Shown here piece by piece: positions 1-5,096 of a DNA stretch of 6,085 nucleotides. Below the pieces are notes generated by a model. The model was not told the DNA's origin. It worked only from the letters and a program-made list of their open reading frames with translations, and did not search any database. Within the stretch, counting starts at the first letter, position 1; each line of letters starts with the position of its first letter. The DNA comes from an uncultured Clostridia bacterium (GTDB lineage: Bacteria > Bacillota_I > Bacilli_A > RF39 > UBA660). The position numbers and the translations under genes are program-made. Location: contig CAOJDZ010000048.1 of the NCBI GenBank assembly GCA_948433815.1, positions 1 to 6,085 of the forward strand, written 5' to 3'.

Positions 1-70
1 TCATTACTTTTATTGTACTCTGTGTTTCTGTCTTGGTCAACATCTATTATAAGTACATAGAATAAATCTT

Positions 71-142
71 CTAGTATTTATATTCTATATCTGTTACATT
101 ACATATACAATATTTTTTTATTATGTCTTTATTTTTAGTCAT
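71..142 (-). CDS. short hypothetical ORF, possibly the 5' part of a frameshifted gene
   Basis: Reading the minus strand, a near-perfect SD (AAAGGAGGA, 155-147) lies about five bases before an ATG at 142-140. The frame encodes 23 residues (begins MTKNKDIIKKYC, ends DIEYKY) and stops at TAG (73-71). The protein is not recognised; it is lysine-rich with two cysteines spaced C-x-C. After the stop, the -1 frame stays open from 77 to the window edge (about 25 codons, including LIIDVDQDRN) but contains no ATG, GTG or TTG. This suggests either a one-base indel in a longer gene or a genuine micro-ORF followed by chance open sequence. The bases at the junction (AAA TAC TAG) do not form a classical -1 slippery heptamer, so programmed frameshifting is unlikely. 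No convincing minus-strand promoter was found upstream. The translation start is well supported by the SD; the identity of the product is not. Confidence 0.35.
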   Translation of the reverse strand: MTKNKDIIKKYCICNVTDIEYKY

Positions 143-281
143 GAAGTCCTCCTTTCTAGAGATATACCCTCTATATATTTATACGACGCATATATATGAA
201 AACGCTTTTTATTTCTTCTAGTACATTTTGTTTACGTTTTTATTTTACAGTTTATTTGTCTAAAAAATAGTGATATTTTTG
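143..281. other. AT-rich intergenic region with weak operator-like palindromes
   Basis: This stretch separates the minus-strand ORF from the infC promoter and holds no gene. It contains a perfect 10-bp palindrome CATATATATG (189-198). It also has two matches of 12 out of 14 to the Gram-positive catabolite-responsive element: TGAAAACGCTTTTT on plus (197-210) and TAAAAACGTAAACA on minus (242-229). In DNA this AT-rich such matches can arise by chance. No good -35/-10 pair was found on the minus strand. Confidence 0.3.
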
Positions 282-310
282 TTGACAAAACATATAATAT
301 GTATTAGAAT
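282..310 (+). promoter_or_regulatory. sigma-A promoter of infC-rpmI-rplT
   Basis: A perfect -35 TTGACA (282-287) and a -10 TAGAAT (305-310, 5 of 6 matches) are separated by exactly 17 bases. Transcription would start near 317, giving a leader of about 140 bases before the infC start codon. This is the closest match to consensus in the window, as expected for a ribosomal-protein operon. Confidence 0.85.
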
Positions 311-316
311 TATTAG

Positions 317-457
317 GTAGAAAAGAGAAAGAAGTGTATCTGCACTCACCTGACTGGTAAAATGCTGGTAGGTATAAATGCTAAATTTTCAGTTTATTTA
401 GGATTTATAAGTGGATACATTGTATTCACTTTTTGTTATATTTTGGAGGTGTTTAGA
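317..457 (+). promoter_or_regulatory. structured infC leader, candidate L20 (L20_leader-type) autoregulatory element
   Basis: About 140 untranslated bases lie between the predicted transcription start and the infC start codon. They include a small hairpin AGTG/CACT (333-336 with 343-346), a pairing ACCT/AGGT (348-351 with 370-373) and a terminator-like hairpin at 409-434 just before the SD. In Bacillota the same operon commonly carries an L20-binding leader ending in an attenuator, and L20 binding reduces read-through into the operon. Position, length and terminal hairpin fit that family; the covariance-model match has not been tested. The 5' element AGTGTATC resembles the 5' arm of the terminator (AGTGGATAC), which could allow alternative pairing. 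An ATG at 362 lies inside the leader without an SD and is not taken as a gene start. Confidence 0.6.
409..434 (+). terminator. attenuator hairpin upstream of infC
   Basis: The arm 409-418 pairs with 422-431 (10 bp including one G-U) around the loop ATT, followed by T432-434. Counting the bases inside the stem, the T run is 430-434. It lies 10 bases before the infC SD, the usual place for a regulated terminator in this operon. The stem is AT-rich with only three G-C pairs, so termination is likely partial and suited to regulation. Confidence 0.6.
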
Positions 458-460
458 ATA
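445..460 (+). promoter_or_regulatory. infC ribosome binding site that selects an AUA start codon
   Basis: The SD GGAGGT (445-450) is followed by a 7-base spacer and ATA (458-460), in frame with IF3 and at the position where family members begin (M-x-K-x-x-x-x-x-N-E). The GTG at 449-451 and TTG at 443-445 overlap the SD itself, and the next ATG upstream (362) lacks an SD. Rare AUU, AUA or AUC starts are a known hallmark of infC, used for autoregulation because IF3 discriminates against them. Confidence 0.85.
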
Positions 461-976
461 GCTAAACAAAATGATGTTCTAATAAATGAACAAATAAAAT
501 TTGATGAAGTTATGGTTATAGGGCCTAATGGAGAAAAGTTAGGAATAAAAAAAAGAGATGATGCTCTTACACTTGCAAATTATGCAGGACTTGATTTAGT
601 ACTTATGAGTTCTAATGGTGTGCCTGTTTGTAAGGTAATAGACTATAACAAATTTAAATATGAAAAAGGAAAACGCGAGAAAGAAGCGAAGAAGAAACAA
701 AGAGAGCAAAATCTTGAATTAAAAGAATATCGCTTAAGTGTTACTATTGATACGCATGATTTTGAAACTAAACTTAAAAATGCAAAAGGTTATGTTGAAA
801 AAGGTCATAAAGTTAAGGTATCTGTAAGATTTAAGGGTAGACAAATAGCGCATTCAGATTTAGGACGTGATGTGATTTTAAAATTTGCTGATGCTTTAAG
901 TGAAGTGGGAGTAATAGAACAAGCACCAAAACTTGAAGGCAGAAGTATGAGTTTAGTTGTAGCACCTAAAAAATAA
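458..976 (+). CDS. infC: translation initiation factor IF-3
   Basis: IF3 binds the 30S subunit, prevents premature 50S joining and proofreads the initiator tRNA and start codon. From the AUA start the protein has 172 residues, the usual IF3 length. Residues 1 to about 70 form the N-terminal domain (DVLINEQI, VIGPNGEKLGI, DALTLA, LDLVLMS, PVCKVIDYNKFKYE). About 70-88 are the charged linker (KREKEAKKKQREQ). About 89-172 are the C-terminal ribosome-binding domain (KEYRLSVTIDTHDFETKL, GHKVKVSVRFKGR). It is the first gene of the infC-rpmI-rplT operon, ending 22 bases before rpmI. A longer reading from ATG 362 would add 32 hydrophobic residues (for example VYLGFISGYIVFTF) that IF3 does not have; these are leader sequence. 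The atypical start fits IF3 feedback on its own synthesis, and the attenuator adds a second layer of control. Confidence 0.97.
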   Translation: MAKQNDVLINEQIKFDEVMVIGPNGEKLGIKKRDDALTLANYAGLDLVLMSSNGVPVCKVIDYNKFKYEKGKREKEAKKKQREQNLELKEYRLSVTIDTHDFETKLKNAKGYVEKGHKVKVSVRFKGRQIAHSDLGRDVILKFADALSEVGVIEQAPKLEGRSMSLVVAPKK

Positions 977-998
977 AAAAAGAAGGAGACGATAAATT

Positions 999-1193
999 AT
1001 GCCAAAACAAAAGACACATAAAGGTATAGCGAAGAAAATAACTGTTAGACCTGGTGGAAGTACTAAAATAGGTAAGACAGGAATGAATCATATGTCAGGA
1101 AAGAAACCAAGTAGTTATAATAGAGCAGGAAGAAAAGGATCAGTATTAAGTAGTGCTGATGCTAATAGATATAAGAAAGCGTTAAGGGGGTAG
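999..1193 (+). CDS. rpmI: 50S ribosomal protein L35
   Basis: L35 is a small basic protein of the large ribosomal subunit. At 64 residues it has the normal family length and begins PKQKTHKGIAKK, matching the conserved K-x-KTH-x-G-x-AKR start. The core K-x-G-K-T-G-M-N-H and the SVLSSADANRYKK tail also fit. The SD AAGGAG (983-988) lies 10 bases before the ATG. Its last two codons, AGG GGG, double as the SD of rplT, so the protein ends in ALRG where the family commonly ends in a leucine-proline sequence. It lies between infC and rplT, the standard order. Confidence 0.97.
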   Translation: MPKQKTHKGIAKKITVRPGGSTKIGKTGMNHMSGKKPSSYNRAGRKGSVLSSADANRYKKALRG

Positions 1194-1199
1194 TTATAG

Positions 1200-1748
1200 A
1201 TGACAAGAGTTAAAGGCGGAACTGTAACAAGAGCAAGAAGAAAGAAAGTTTTAAAAAATGCTAAAGGTTATTTTGGAAGTAAACATAGACTTTATAAAAC
1301 TGCTCAAGAGCAATTATTCCATAGCGGAGAATATGCTTATAGAGATAGAAAGAAAAACAAAAGTAATTTTAGAAAACTTTGGATTACAAGAATAAATGCT
1401 GCTTGTAGAATTAATGATATAAGTTATTCTAAATTTATTGATGGCTTAAATAAAGCAGGAATTGAAATAAATAGAAAGATGCTTAGTGAACTTGCTATAA
1501 GCGCACCAGAAGAATTTACTAAAATAGTAAATCTTGCTAAGGATGCTCTTAATGGAAAAGTAGCACCTAAAGCTGAAAAGACTGAATCTAAAAAAGAAGA
1601 AGTTAAAATAGAAAAGAAAGAAGAAAAAACAGAAAGTAACGATTTAAGTTCTAAGACTGTTGCTGAACTAAAAGAGATGGCAAAAGAAAAAGGTATTGAA
1701 GGGTATACTTCAATGAAAAAAGCAGAACTTATAGACGCTTTAAAGTAA
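1200..1748 (+). CDS. rplT: 50S ribosomal protein L20 with a C-terminal SAP/Rho-N-like extension
   Basis: L20 binds 23S rRNA early in 50S assembly and in many bacteria represses its own operon. Residues 1 to about 118 are a full L20: [33 protein letters not shown], the [20 protein letters not shown] block, and NRKMLSELA near 91-99. Family members usually end near 117-120. Here a lysine/glutamate-rich linker (about 119-147) leads to a compact domain at 148-182 ([19 protein letters not shown], then [15 protein letters not shown]). This matches the helix-turn-helix pattern of SAP or Rho N-terminal folds, which often bind nucleic acid. The SD AGGGGG (1185-1190) lies inside the end of rpmI, and only six bases separate the two genes, suggesting coupled translation. 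The terminator begins within the last codons. L20 identity is certain; the tail's role is unknown. Confidence 0.97.
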   Translation: MTRVKGGTVTRARRKKVLKNAKGYFGSKHRLYKTAQEQLFHSGEYAYRDRKKNKSNFRKLWITRINAACRINDISYSKFIDGLNKAGIEINRKMLSELAISAPEEFTKIVNLAKDALNGKVAPKAEKTESKKEEVKIEKKEEKTESNDLSSKTVAELKEMAKEKGIEGYTSMKKAELIDALK

Positions 1749-1772
1749 GAGATGAAAGTCTTTTACTTTTTT
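1742..1772 (+). terminator. intrinsic terminator of infC-rpmI-rplT
   Basis: The arms 1742-1753 and 1758-1769 pair over 12 bp (two G-T pairs) around a GAAA tetraloop (1754-1757), followed by T1770-1772. The uninterrupted T run is 1767-1772. The 5' arm contains the last bases of rplT and its TAA stop, so coding and termination signals overlap. Confidence 0.85.
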
Positions 1773-1864
1773 AATTTGTTTTCAATGATTATAAATACTG
1801 TTTTAAATATAGAAGAAATAGAGTTGTATAGAAAATTAAAACATAATAAAAATTACATATTTTG

Positions 1865-1893
1865 TTTACACTATTGGAGTTATATAGTAAAAT
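1865..1893 (+). promoter_or_regulatory. promoter of the 1913-2392 gene
   Basis: A -35 TTTACA (1865-1870, 5 of 6) and a -10 TAAAAT (1888-1893, 5 of 6) are separated by 17 bases. Transcription would start near 1900, immediately before the SD GAGGTGG (1901-1907), giving a leader of about 13 bases. Apart from a doubtful 42-codon frame, the rest of the 1773-1912 gap shows nothing else. Confidence 0.65.
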
Positions 1894-1912
1894 TTTATAA
1901 GAGGTGGTTTTA

Positions 1913-2392
1913 ATGGAAAGATTATATGGTACTGAAAAAATAGTACTACCAGAATATGTAGAAAGAAGGATAAGAGATGGATTTGTTATTTCTAAAATAG
2001 AATTAATAGAAAAATACAATAGATTAAAACCTTTGATAGAATCTGGTGGAAAGTTATTTCAAGTAAATGGTTTATCTTGTCCAGATTTATTGAAGGTTCC
2101 ATATTTGGATTTAAATTTAAGCAAATTTATAGCTAGTTCTCCAACGTTAGAATTATGTAGAGTTGCTAGAGAGGATTTACAAGAGTTAAGAGATTTTATA
2201 TGTTTGCATCATTGTTCAATTGCAAATGAATTTGAAGGTACATATGGTGAAATTTTATCACAAGTTCCTGAAGATATTTTACAAAGTGGAGATTATTTAC
2301 AATTAGTAGAATGGCCAAGGTCTACATCAGATGTAGCAAGATACACTTATAAAAATCATTTGTCAAGAGTATTGGCTTATAAATTAAAATAA
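1913..2392 (+). CDS. conserved-looking hypothetical protein, 159 aa
   Basis: The product is not recognised. The ATG at 1913 was chosen because SD GAGGTGG (1901-1907) lies five bases ahead; an in-frame GTG at 1904 is part of that SD. The protein looks soluble and cytoplasmic: no signal peptide or membrane segment is visible and it is rich in charged residues. It has four cysteines (56, 82, 97, 101), with a C-L-H-H-C cluster at 97-101 that might bind metal, although a second obvious ligand pair is missing. The N-terminal half (for example YVERRIRDGFVISKIELIEK) looks helical, as does the segment LELCRVAREDLQELRDFICL (80-99). It has its own promoter after the rplT terminator and is convergent with the FemAB gene, so it is probably monocistronic. 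It shows no clear resemblance by eye to the tandem paralogues at 5097 and 5688. Codon use matches the neighbours. Confidence 0.8.
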   Translation: MERLYGTEKIVLPEYVERRIRDGFVISKIELIEKYNRLKPLIESGGKLFQVNGLSCPDLLKVPYLDLNLSKFIASSPTLELCRVAREDLQELRDFICLHHCSIANEFEGTYGEILSQVPEDILQSGDYLQLVEWPRSTSDVARYTYKNHLSRVLAYKLK

Positions 2393-2393
2393 T

Positions 2394-2431
2394 AAAACAA
2401 GGCTAGTCAGTGACTTTAAGGCCTTGTTTTT
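2394..2431. terminator. bidirectional terminator shared by convergent genes
   Basis: AAAACAAGGC (2394-2403) pairs perfectly with GCCTTGTTTT (2421-2430). Inside, AGTC (2405-2408) can pair with GACT (2412-2415). A T run follows on plus (2427-2431) and the A run 2394-2397 gives a U tract on minus, so it can stop transcription from both sides. Most of it lies within the 3' end of the minus-strand FemAB gene, whose last codons form the right arm. The two stop codons are only 10 bases apart. Confidence 0.85.
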
Positions 2432-3662
2432 CAAATTCTTTATGTAATGCTTTTGTACTCCAAAGTAGCGAATATTTAGTTCTATTTATTATAAAATCAA
2501 ATTCGCCAATATATTCAAATATTCTAGGACGCCAACTCATTTTAAAATCATTTAGTCCTTTATAAGGATTAGTACTTGTAAAATCTCCAGTAATTCCATT
2601 TAAATCCATAAAATTAAAGTTTTCATTTTTATAATAATTTAAAAGCATATAATGTAAATAATAATTAGGTTCAAGTTTATTATAGTTTTTATTAAATCCG
2701 CTTATAAATATATTAGCTATGTTGTTATATTTAATAATTAAAGCTCCTGCGATTATTTCTTTGTAAATTCCATTATGAATTTTAATATTTAATTCACTTA
2801 TTTCTCTATTAATTTGATCTAGTTTTTTATCGCTGTTCATTTTTTCTCTATAAATAGCTTTATTACTAGGATCTAACTGGAATACTTTATTTATTTTTTC
2901 GTTTATAGTGGTTTCAGTATTATGATCATCTTGTAAATTTTCTAAATATTTATGATAGTCTACTTCTACTAAGAATAAATCTATCATATTTTTTTCATTA
3001 AAAGTTTTATATAAAGATTTATAGAAGTCAGAAGATTTTTCTTCTTTTCTTTTTATTAATTCAAATAACGAATTTATATTATAAATATCACCTTTAATAA
3101 GATTTAAACCTTTGTTATTAATTTTATTTAATTTATTTTGAACTTTTTTATCTAAGTTTTCAAAATTAAAGCTTTTAAGGTTAATAATAGGATTGTATTT
3201 AGGTAATACACTTTCAAAGTAAACATTGTCTTTTAATTTTTTGTATAAATTATCTTCTAAATTACTTATTAATTTTACAGACATTTCATTAATATTTTTA
3301 GTGTTTGTTTCTGGGAATGCTTCACTGTAAGTTATTATTGGATTAATTTTAATAAAAGCGTATCCTTTTTTTGAAAAGTATTTTCTTAAAACTTTTGTTA
3401 TTTCTTTAAATGAAGATTCATTAAAATAGTCAAGTAAGAAACCACGAGGTGCATATCCATATTTTACATTAAGAGATATAGTTTTAGTTAGAATGAGAGA
3501 CCCGCCAATTAATTTGTCTTCTTCATATATTCCTATATATAAATCACTATAATCATATTTACTCATTAAAGTACCATAAGCACTTGTTTGATAGAAACTT
3601 CCTAGTATATGTTTTTTGAATAAATTATCAAATTCTTCTTTGCTTAGTTCTTTTACTTCCAT
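2403..3662 (-). CDS. FemAB/FemX-family peptidoglycan bridge aminoacyltransferase
   Basis: FemAB-family enzymes move amino acids from aminoacyl-tRNA onto the side chain of residue 3 of peptidoglycan precursors, building the interpeptide bridge at the cytoplasmic membrane face. The 419 residues match the usual 400-430. Two GNAT-like halves are visible. The first contains GSFYQTSAYGTLMSKY (21-36), a GGSLILTK strand (53-60), YGYAPRGFLLDY (68-79) and FIKINPII (103-110). The second starts near 185 (KGLNLIKGD, DFYKSLYKTFNEK) and ends with AGALIIKY (305-312), FMDLNGITGDF (351-361) and the GLNDFKMSW motif (369-377). The charged stretch at about 236-300, rich in Lys, Glu and Asn, corresponds to the helical-arm insertion of FemA proteins. 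SD GGAGG lies eight bases ahead of the ATG. Family assignment is firm; whether it is FemX, FemA, FemB or MurM-like, and which amino acid it adds, cannot be told. It has its own promoter. Confidence 0.92.
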   Translation of the reverse strand: MEVKELSKEEFDNLFKKHILGSFYQTSAYGTLMSKYDYSDLYIGIYEEDKLIGGSLILTKTISLNVKYGYAPRGFLLDYFNESSFKEITKVLRKYFSKKGYAFIKINPIITYSEAFPETNTKNINEMSVKLISNLEDNLYKKLKDNVYFESVLPKYNPIINLKSFNFENLDKKVQNKLNKINNKGLNLIKGDIYNINSLFELIKRKEEKSSDFYKSLYKTFNEKNMIDLFLVEVDYHKYLENLQDDHNTETTINEKINKVFQLDPSNKAIYREKMNSDKKLDQINREISELNIKIHNGIYKEIIAGALIIKYNNIANIFISGFNKNYNKLEPNYYLHYMLLNYYKNENFNFMDLNGITGDFTSTNPYKGLNDFKMSWRPRIFEYIGEFDFIINRTKYSLLWSTKALHKEFEKQGLKVTD

Positions 3663-3694
3663 AGGTTACACCTCCTAAATAATTGATGTATTTT

Positions 3695-3723
3695 ATTATA
3701 GCATATTTTGTACATTTTTTCAA
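3695..3723 (-). promoter_or_regulatory. promoter of the FemAB-family gene
   Basis: On the minus strand, -35 TTGAAA (3723-3718, 5 of 6) and -10 TATAAT (3700-3695, perfect) are separated by 17 bases, with a TG one base before the -10 (extended -10). The transcript would start near 3688, about 25 bases before the ATG. It lies back to back with the enolase promoter. Confidence 0.85.
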
Positions 3724-3771
3724 AAAGAAATTTGTGTAAATTAAAAAGTAAAGTAAGAGTGTAAAGTTCAC

Positions 3772-3801
3772 TTGTTATTTTTTGGTATAATATAGTATAA
3801 T
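3772..3801 (+). promoter_or_regulatory. eno promoter region with two overlapping -10 boxes
   Basis: TATAAT occurs twice in ten bases, at 3786-3791 (preceded by TG plus one base, an extended -10) and at 3796-3801. The second has a -35-like TTGTTA (3772-3777, 4 of 6) with an 18-base spacer; the first has no good -35. Either or both could be used, starting near 3798 or 3808. Just upstream, AGTG and CACT (3759-3762 and 3769-3772 region) could form a small inverted repeat. Confidence 0.7.
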
Positions 3802-3823
3802 AGTTGTATTAAAGAGGTGGCTT

Positions 3824-5071
3824 ATGAGTAAGATAGTAGATGTTAAAGCTAGAGAAATATTAGATTCTAGAGGAAATCCTACAGTAGAAGTTAGTGTGTT
3901 TACTGAACTTGGTAATATAGGTGTTTTTGGTGTGCCAAGTGGAGCGTCAACAGGTAAAAGGGAAGCGCTTGAATTAAGAGATAATGATCATAGATATTTT
4001 GGAAAAGGGGTTTTAAAAGCAGTTAATAATGTTAATACAATTATAAGAGATAAGATAATAGGAGAAGATGTTATTAATCAAACTAAGATAGATAAAATGG
4101 TTATTGAACTTGATGGAACTCCTAATAAGAGTAATTTAGGGGCTAATGCTATTTTGGGAGTTAGTGTAGCAGTTTTAAAAGCGGCGGCTCTTGATAGTAA
4201 AGTGCCAGTTTATAAATATTTAAATAAGCGTGAAGCAAAAATACCTTTTTGTATGTTTAATATTTTAAATGGTGGGAAACATGCGAGTAATAATGTAGAT
4301 ATTCAAGAATTTATGATTGTACCTAAGTTTGATACTTTTAGTGATTCTTTAAGGGCGGCTAGTGAAGTTTTTCATTCTTTAAAAGAGATTTTATTAGATA
4401 AAGGACTTGCTACTACTGTTGGAGATGAAGGCGGGTATGCTCCTGATTTGTCTTCTAATGAGGAGGCATTAAGTATTATAGTTAAATCTATAGAAACAGC
4501 AGGATATATTCCTGGTAGAAATATTTTTATAGCGCTTGATGTTGCGGCTTCTAGTTTTTATAATAAACAAAGTGATACTTATAATTTTGATAATAATAAT
4601 ATGACTAGAGAAGAACTTTTAAATTATTATGAAAATATAGTTAAAAATTATCCTATCATTAGTATAGAAGATCCTTTTGATGAAGATGATTATGAAGGAT
4701 TTAAAATGATAACTACTCTTCTTGGAAAGAAAATAAGTATTGTTGGGGACGATTTATTTGTAACTAATAAAAATTTATTAGAAAATGGCATAAAAACAGG
4801 TATGTGTAATGCTATTTTAATAAAACCAAATCAAGTTGGAAGTGTGTTTGAAACTTTAGAAACTATAGTTATGGCTAAACAAAATAAGTATACATGTGTT
4901 ATGAGTCATAGAAGCGGGGAGACAATTGATACATTTATTTGTGATTTAGCTGTGGCACTTAATATTCCTTTTATGAAAAGTGGAAGTGTTTCTAGGGGAG
5001 AAAGAATAGCTAAATATAATAGATTACTAGAAATAGAAGAAGAGATATTATCAAATTCTTATAATGACTAA
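3824..5071 (+). CDS. eno: enolase (phosphopyruvate hydratase)
   Basis: Enolase interconverts 2-phosphoglycerate and phosphoenolpyruvate in glycolysis, using two Mg2+ ions in the cytoplasm. The 415 residues are slightly shorter than the usual 425-435, but all core motifs are present: AREILDSRGNPTVE (9-22), the mobile loop SGASTG (39-44), NGGKHASNNVDIQEFM (149-164) and GDEGGYAP (200-207). Catalytic residues are E202 and K334 (in ILIKPNQ), supported by E162, H362 (SHRSGET) and K385. Metal ligands are D239 (ALDVAAS), E282 (IEDPFDEDD) and D309 (VGDDLFVTN). The C-terminal signature SRGERIAKYNRLLEIEEE is intact. Minor variants are SHRSGETID where ETED is typical and MKSGS where IKTGS is typical. SD AGAGGTGG lies three to four bases before the ATG. 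It stands apart from the other glycolytic genes with which it often clusters. Confidence 0.97.
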   Translation: MSKIVDVKAREILDSRGNPTVEVSVFTELGNIGVFGVPSGASTGKREALELRDNDHRYFGKGVLKAVNNVNTIIRDKIIGEDVINQTKIDKMVIELDGTPNKSNLGANAILGVSVAVLKAAALDSKVPVYKYLNKREAKIPFCMFNILNGGKHASNNVDIQEFMIVPKFDTFSDSLRAASEVFHSLKEILLDKGLATTVGDEGGYAPDLSSNEEALSIIVKSIETAGYIPGRNIFIALDVAASSFYNKQSDTYNFDNNNMTREELLNYYENIVKNYPIISIEDPFDEDDYEGFKMITTLLGKKISIVGDDLFVTNKNLLENGIKTGMCNAILIKPNQVGSVFETLETIVMAKQNKYTCVMSHRSGETIDTFICDLAVALNIPFMKSGSVSRGERIAKYNRLLEIEEEILSNSYND

Positions 5072-5077
5072 TATAAT
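5048..5077 (+). promoter_or_regulatory. promoter of the first paralogue, inside the eno end
   Basis: TATAAT (5072-5077) begins immediately after the eno stop codon; a -35-like TTATCA (5048-5053, 4 of 6) lies 18 bases upstream within eno. Six bases separate the -10 from the SD GGAGGT (5084-5089), exactly as in the second paralogue. Transcription would begin close to the SD. Read-through from eno is also possible, since no terminator hairpin is visible between the genes. Confidence 0.55.
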
Positions 5078-5096
5078 ATAAATGGAGGTTTTTGTT

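Noticed and set aside
362..457. ATG at 362 as an upstream start adding 32 residues to IF3
   Set aside because: No SD precedes it, the added residues are hydrophobic and foreign to IF3, and the segment coincides with the attenuator hairpin; SD plus ATA at 458 fits the family start.
1904..1912. GTG at 1904 as the start of the 159-residue protein
   Set aside because: It lies inside the SD GAGGTGG; the ATG at 1913 has proper spacing.
1789..2019. 76-codon minus-strand frame
   Set aside because: It overlaps the promoter and the start of the well-supported 1913 gene, has no convincing SD, and its composition is that of antisense AT-rich sequence.
5082..5096. ATG at 5082 as start of the first paralogue
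   Set aside because: It overlaps the SD GGAGGT, and the paralogue shows that the start lies seven bases after that SD (GTG 5097).
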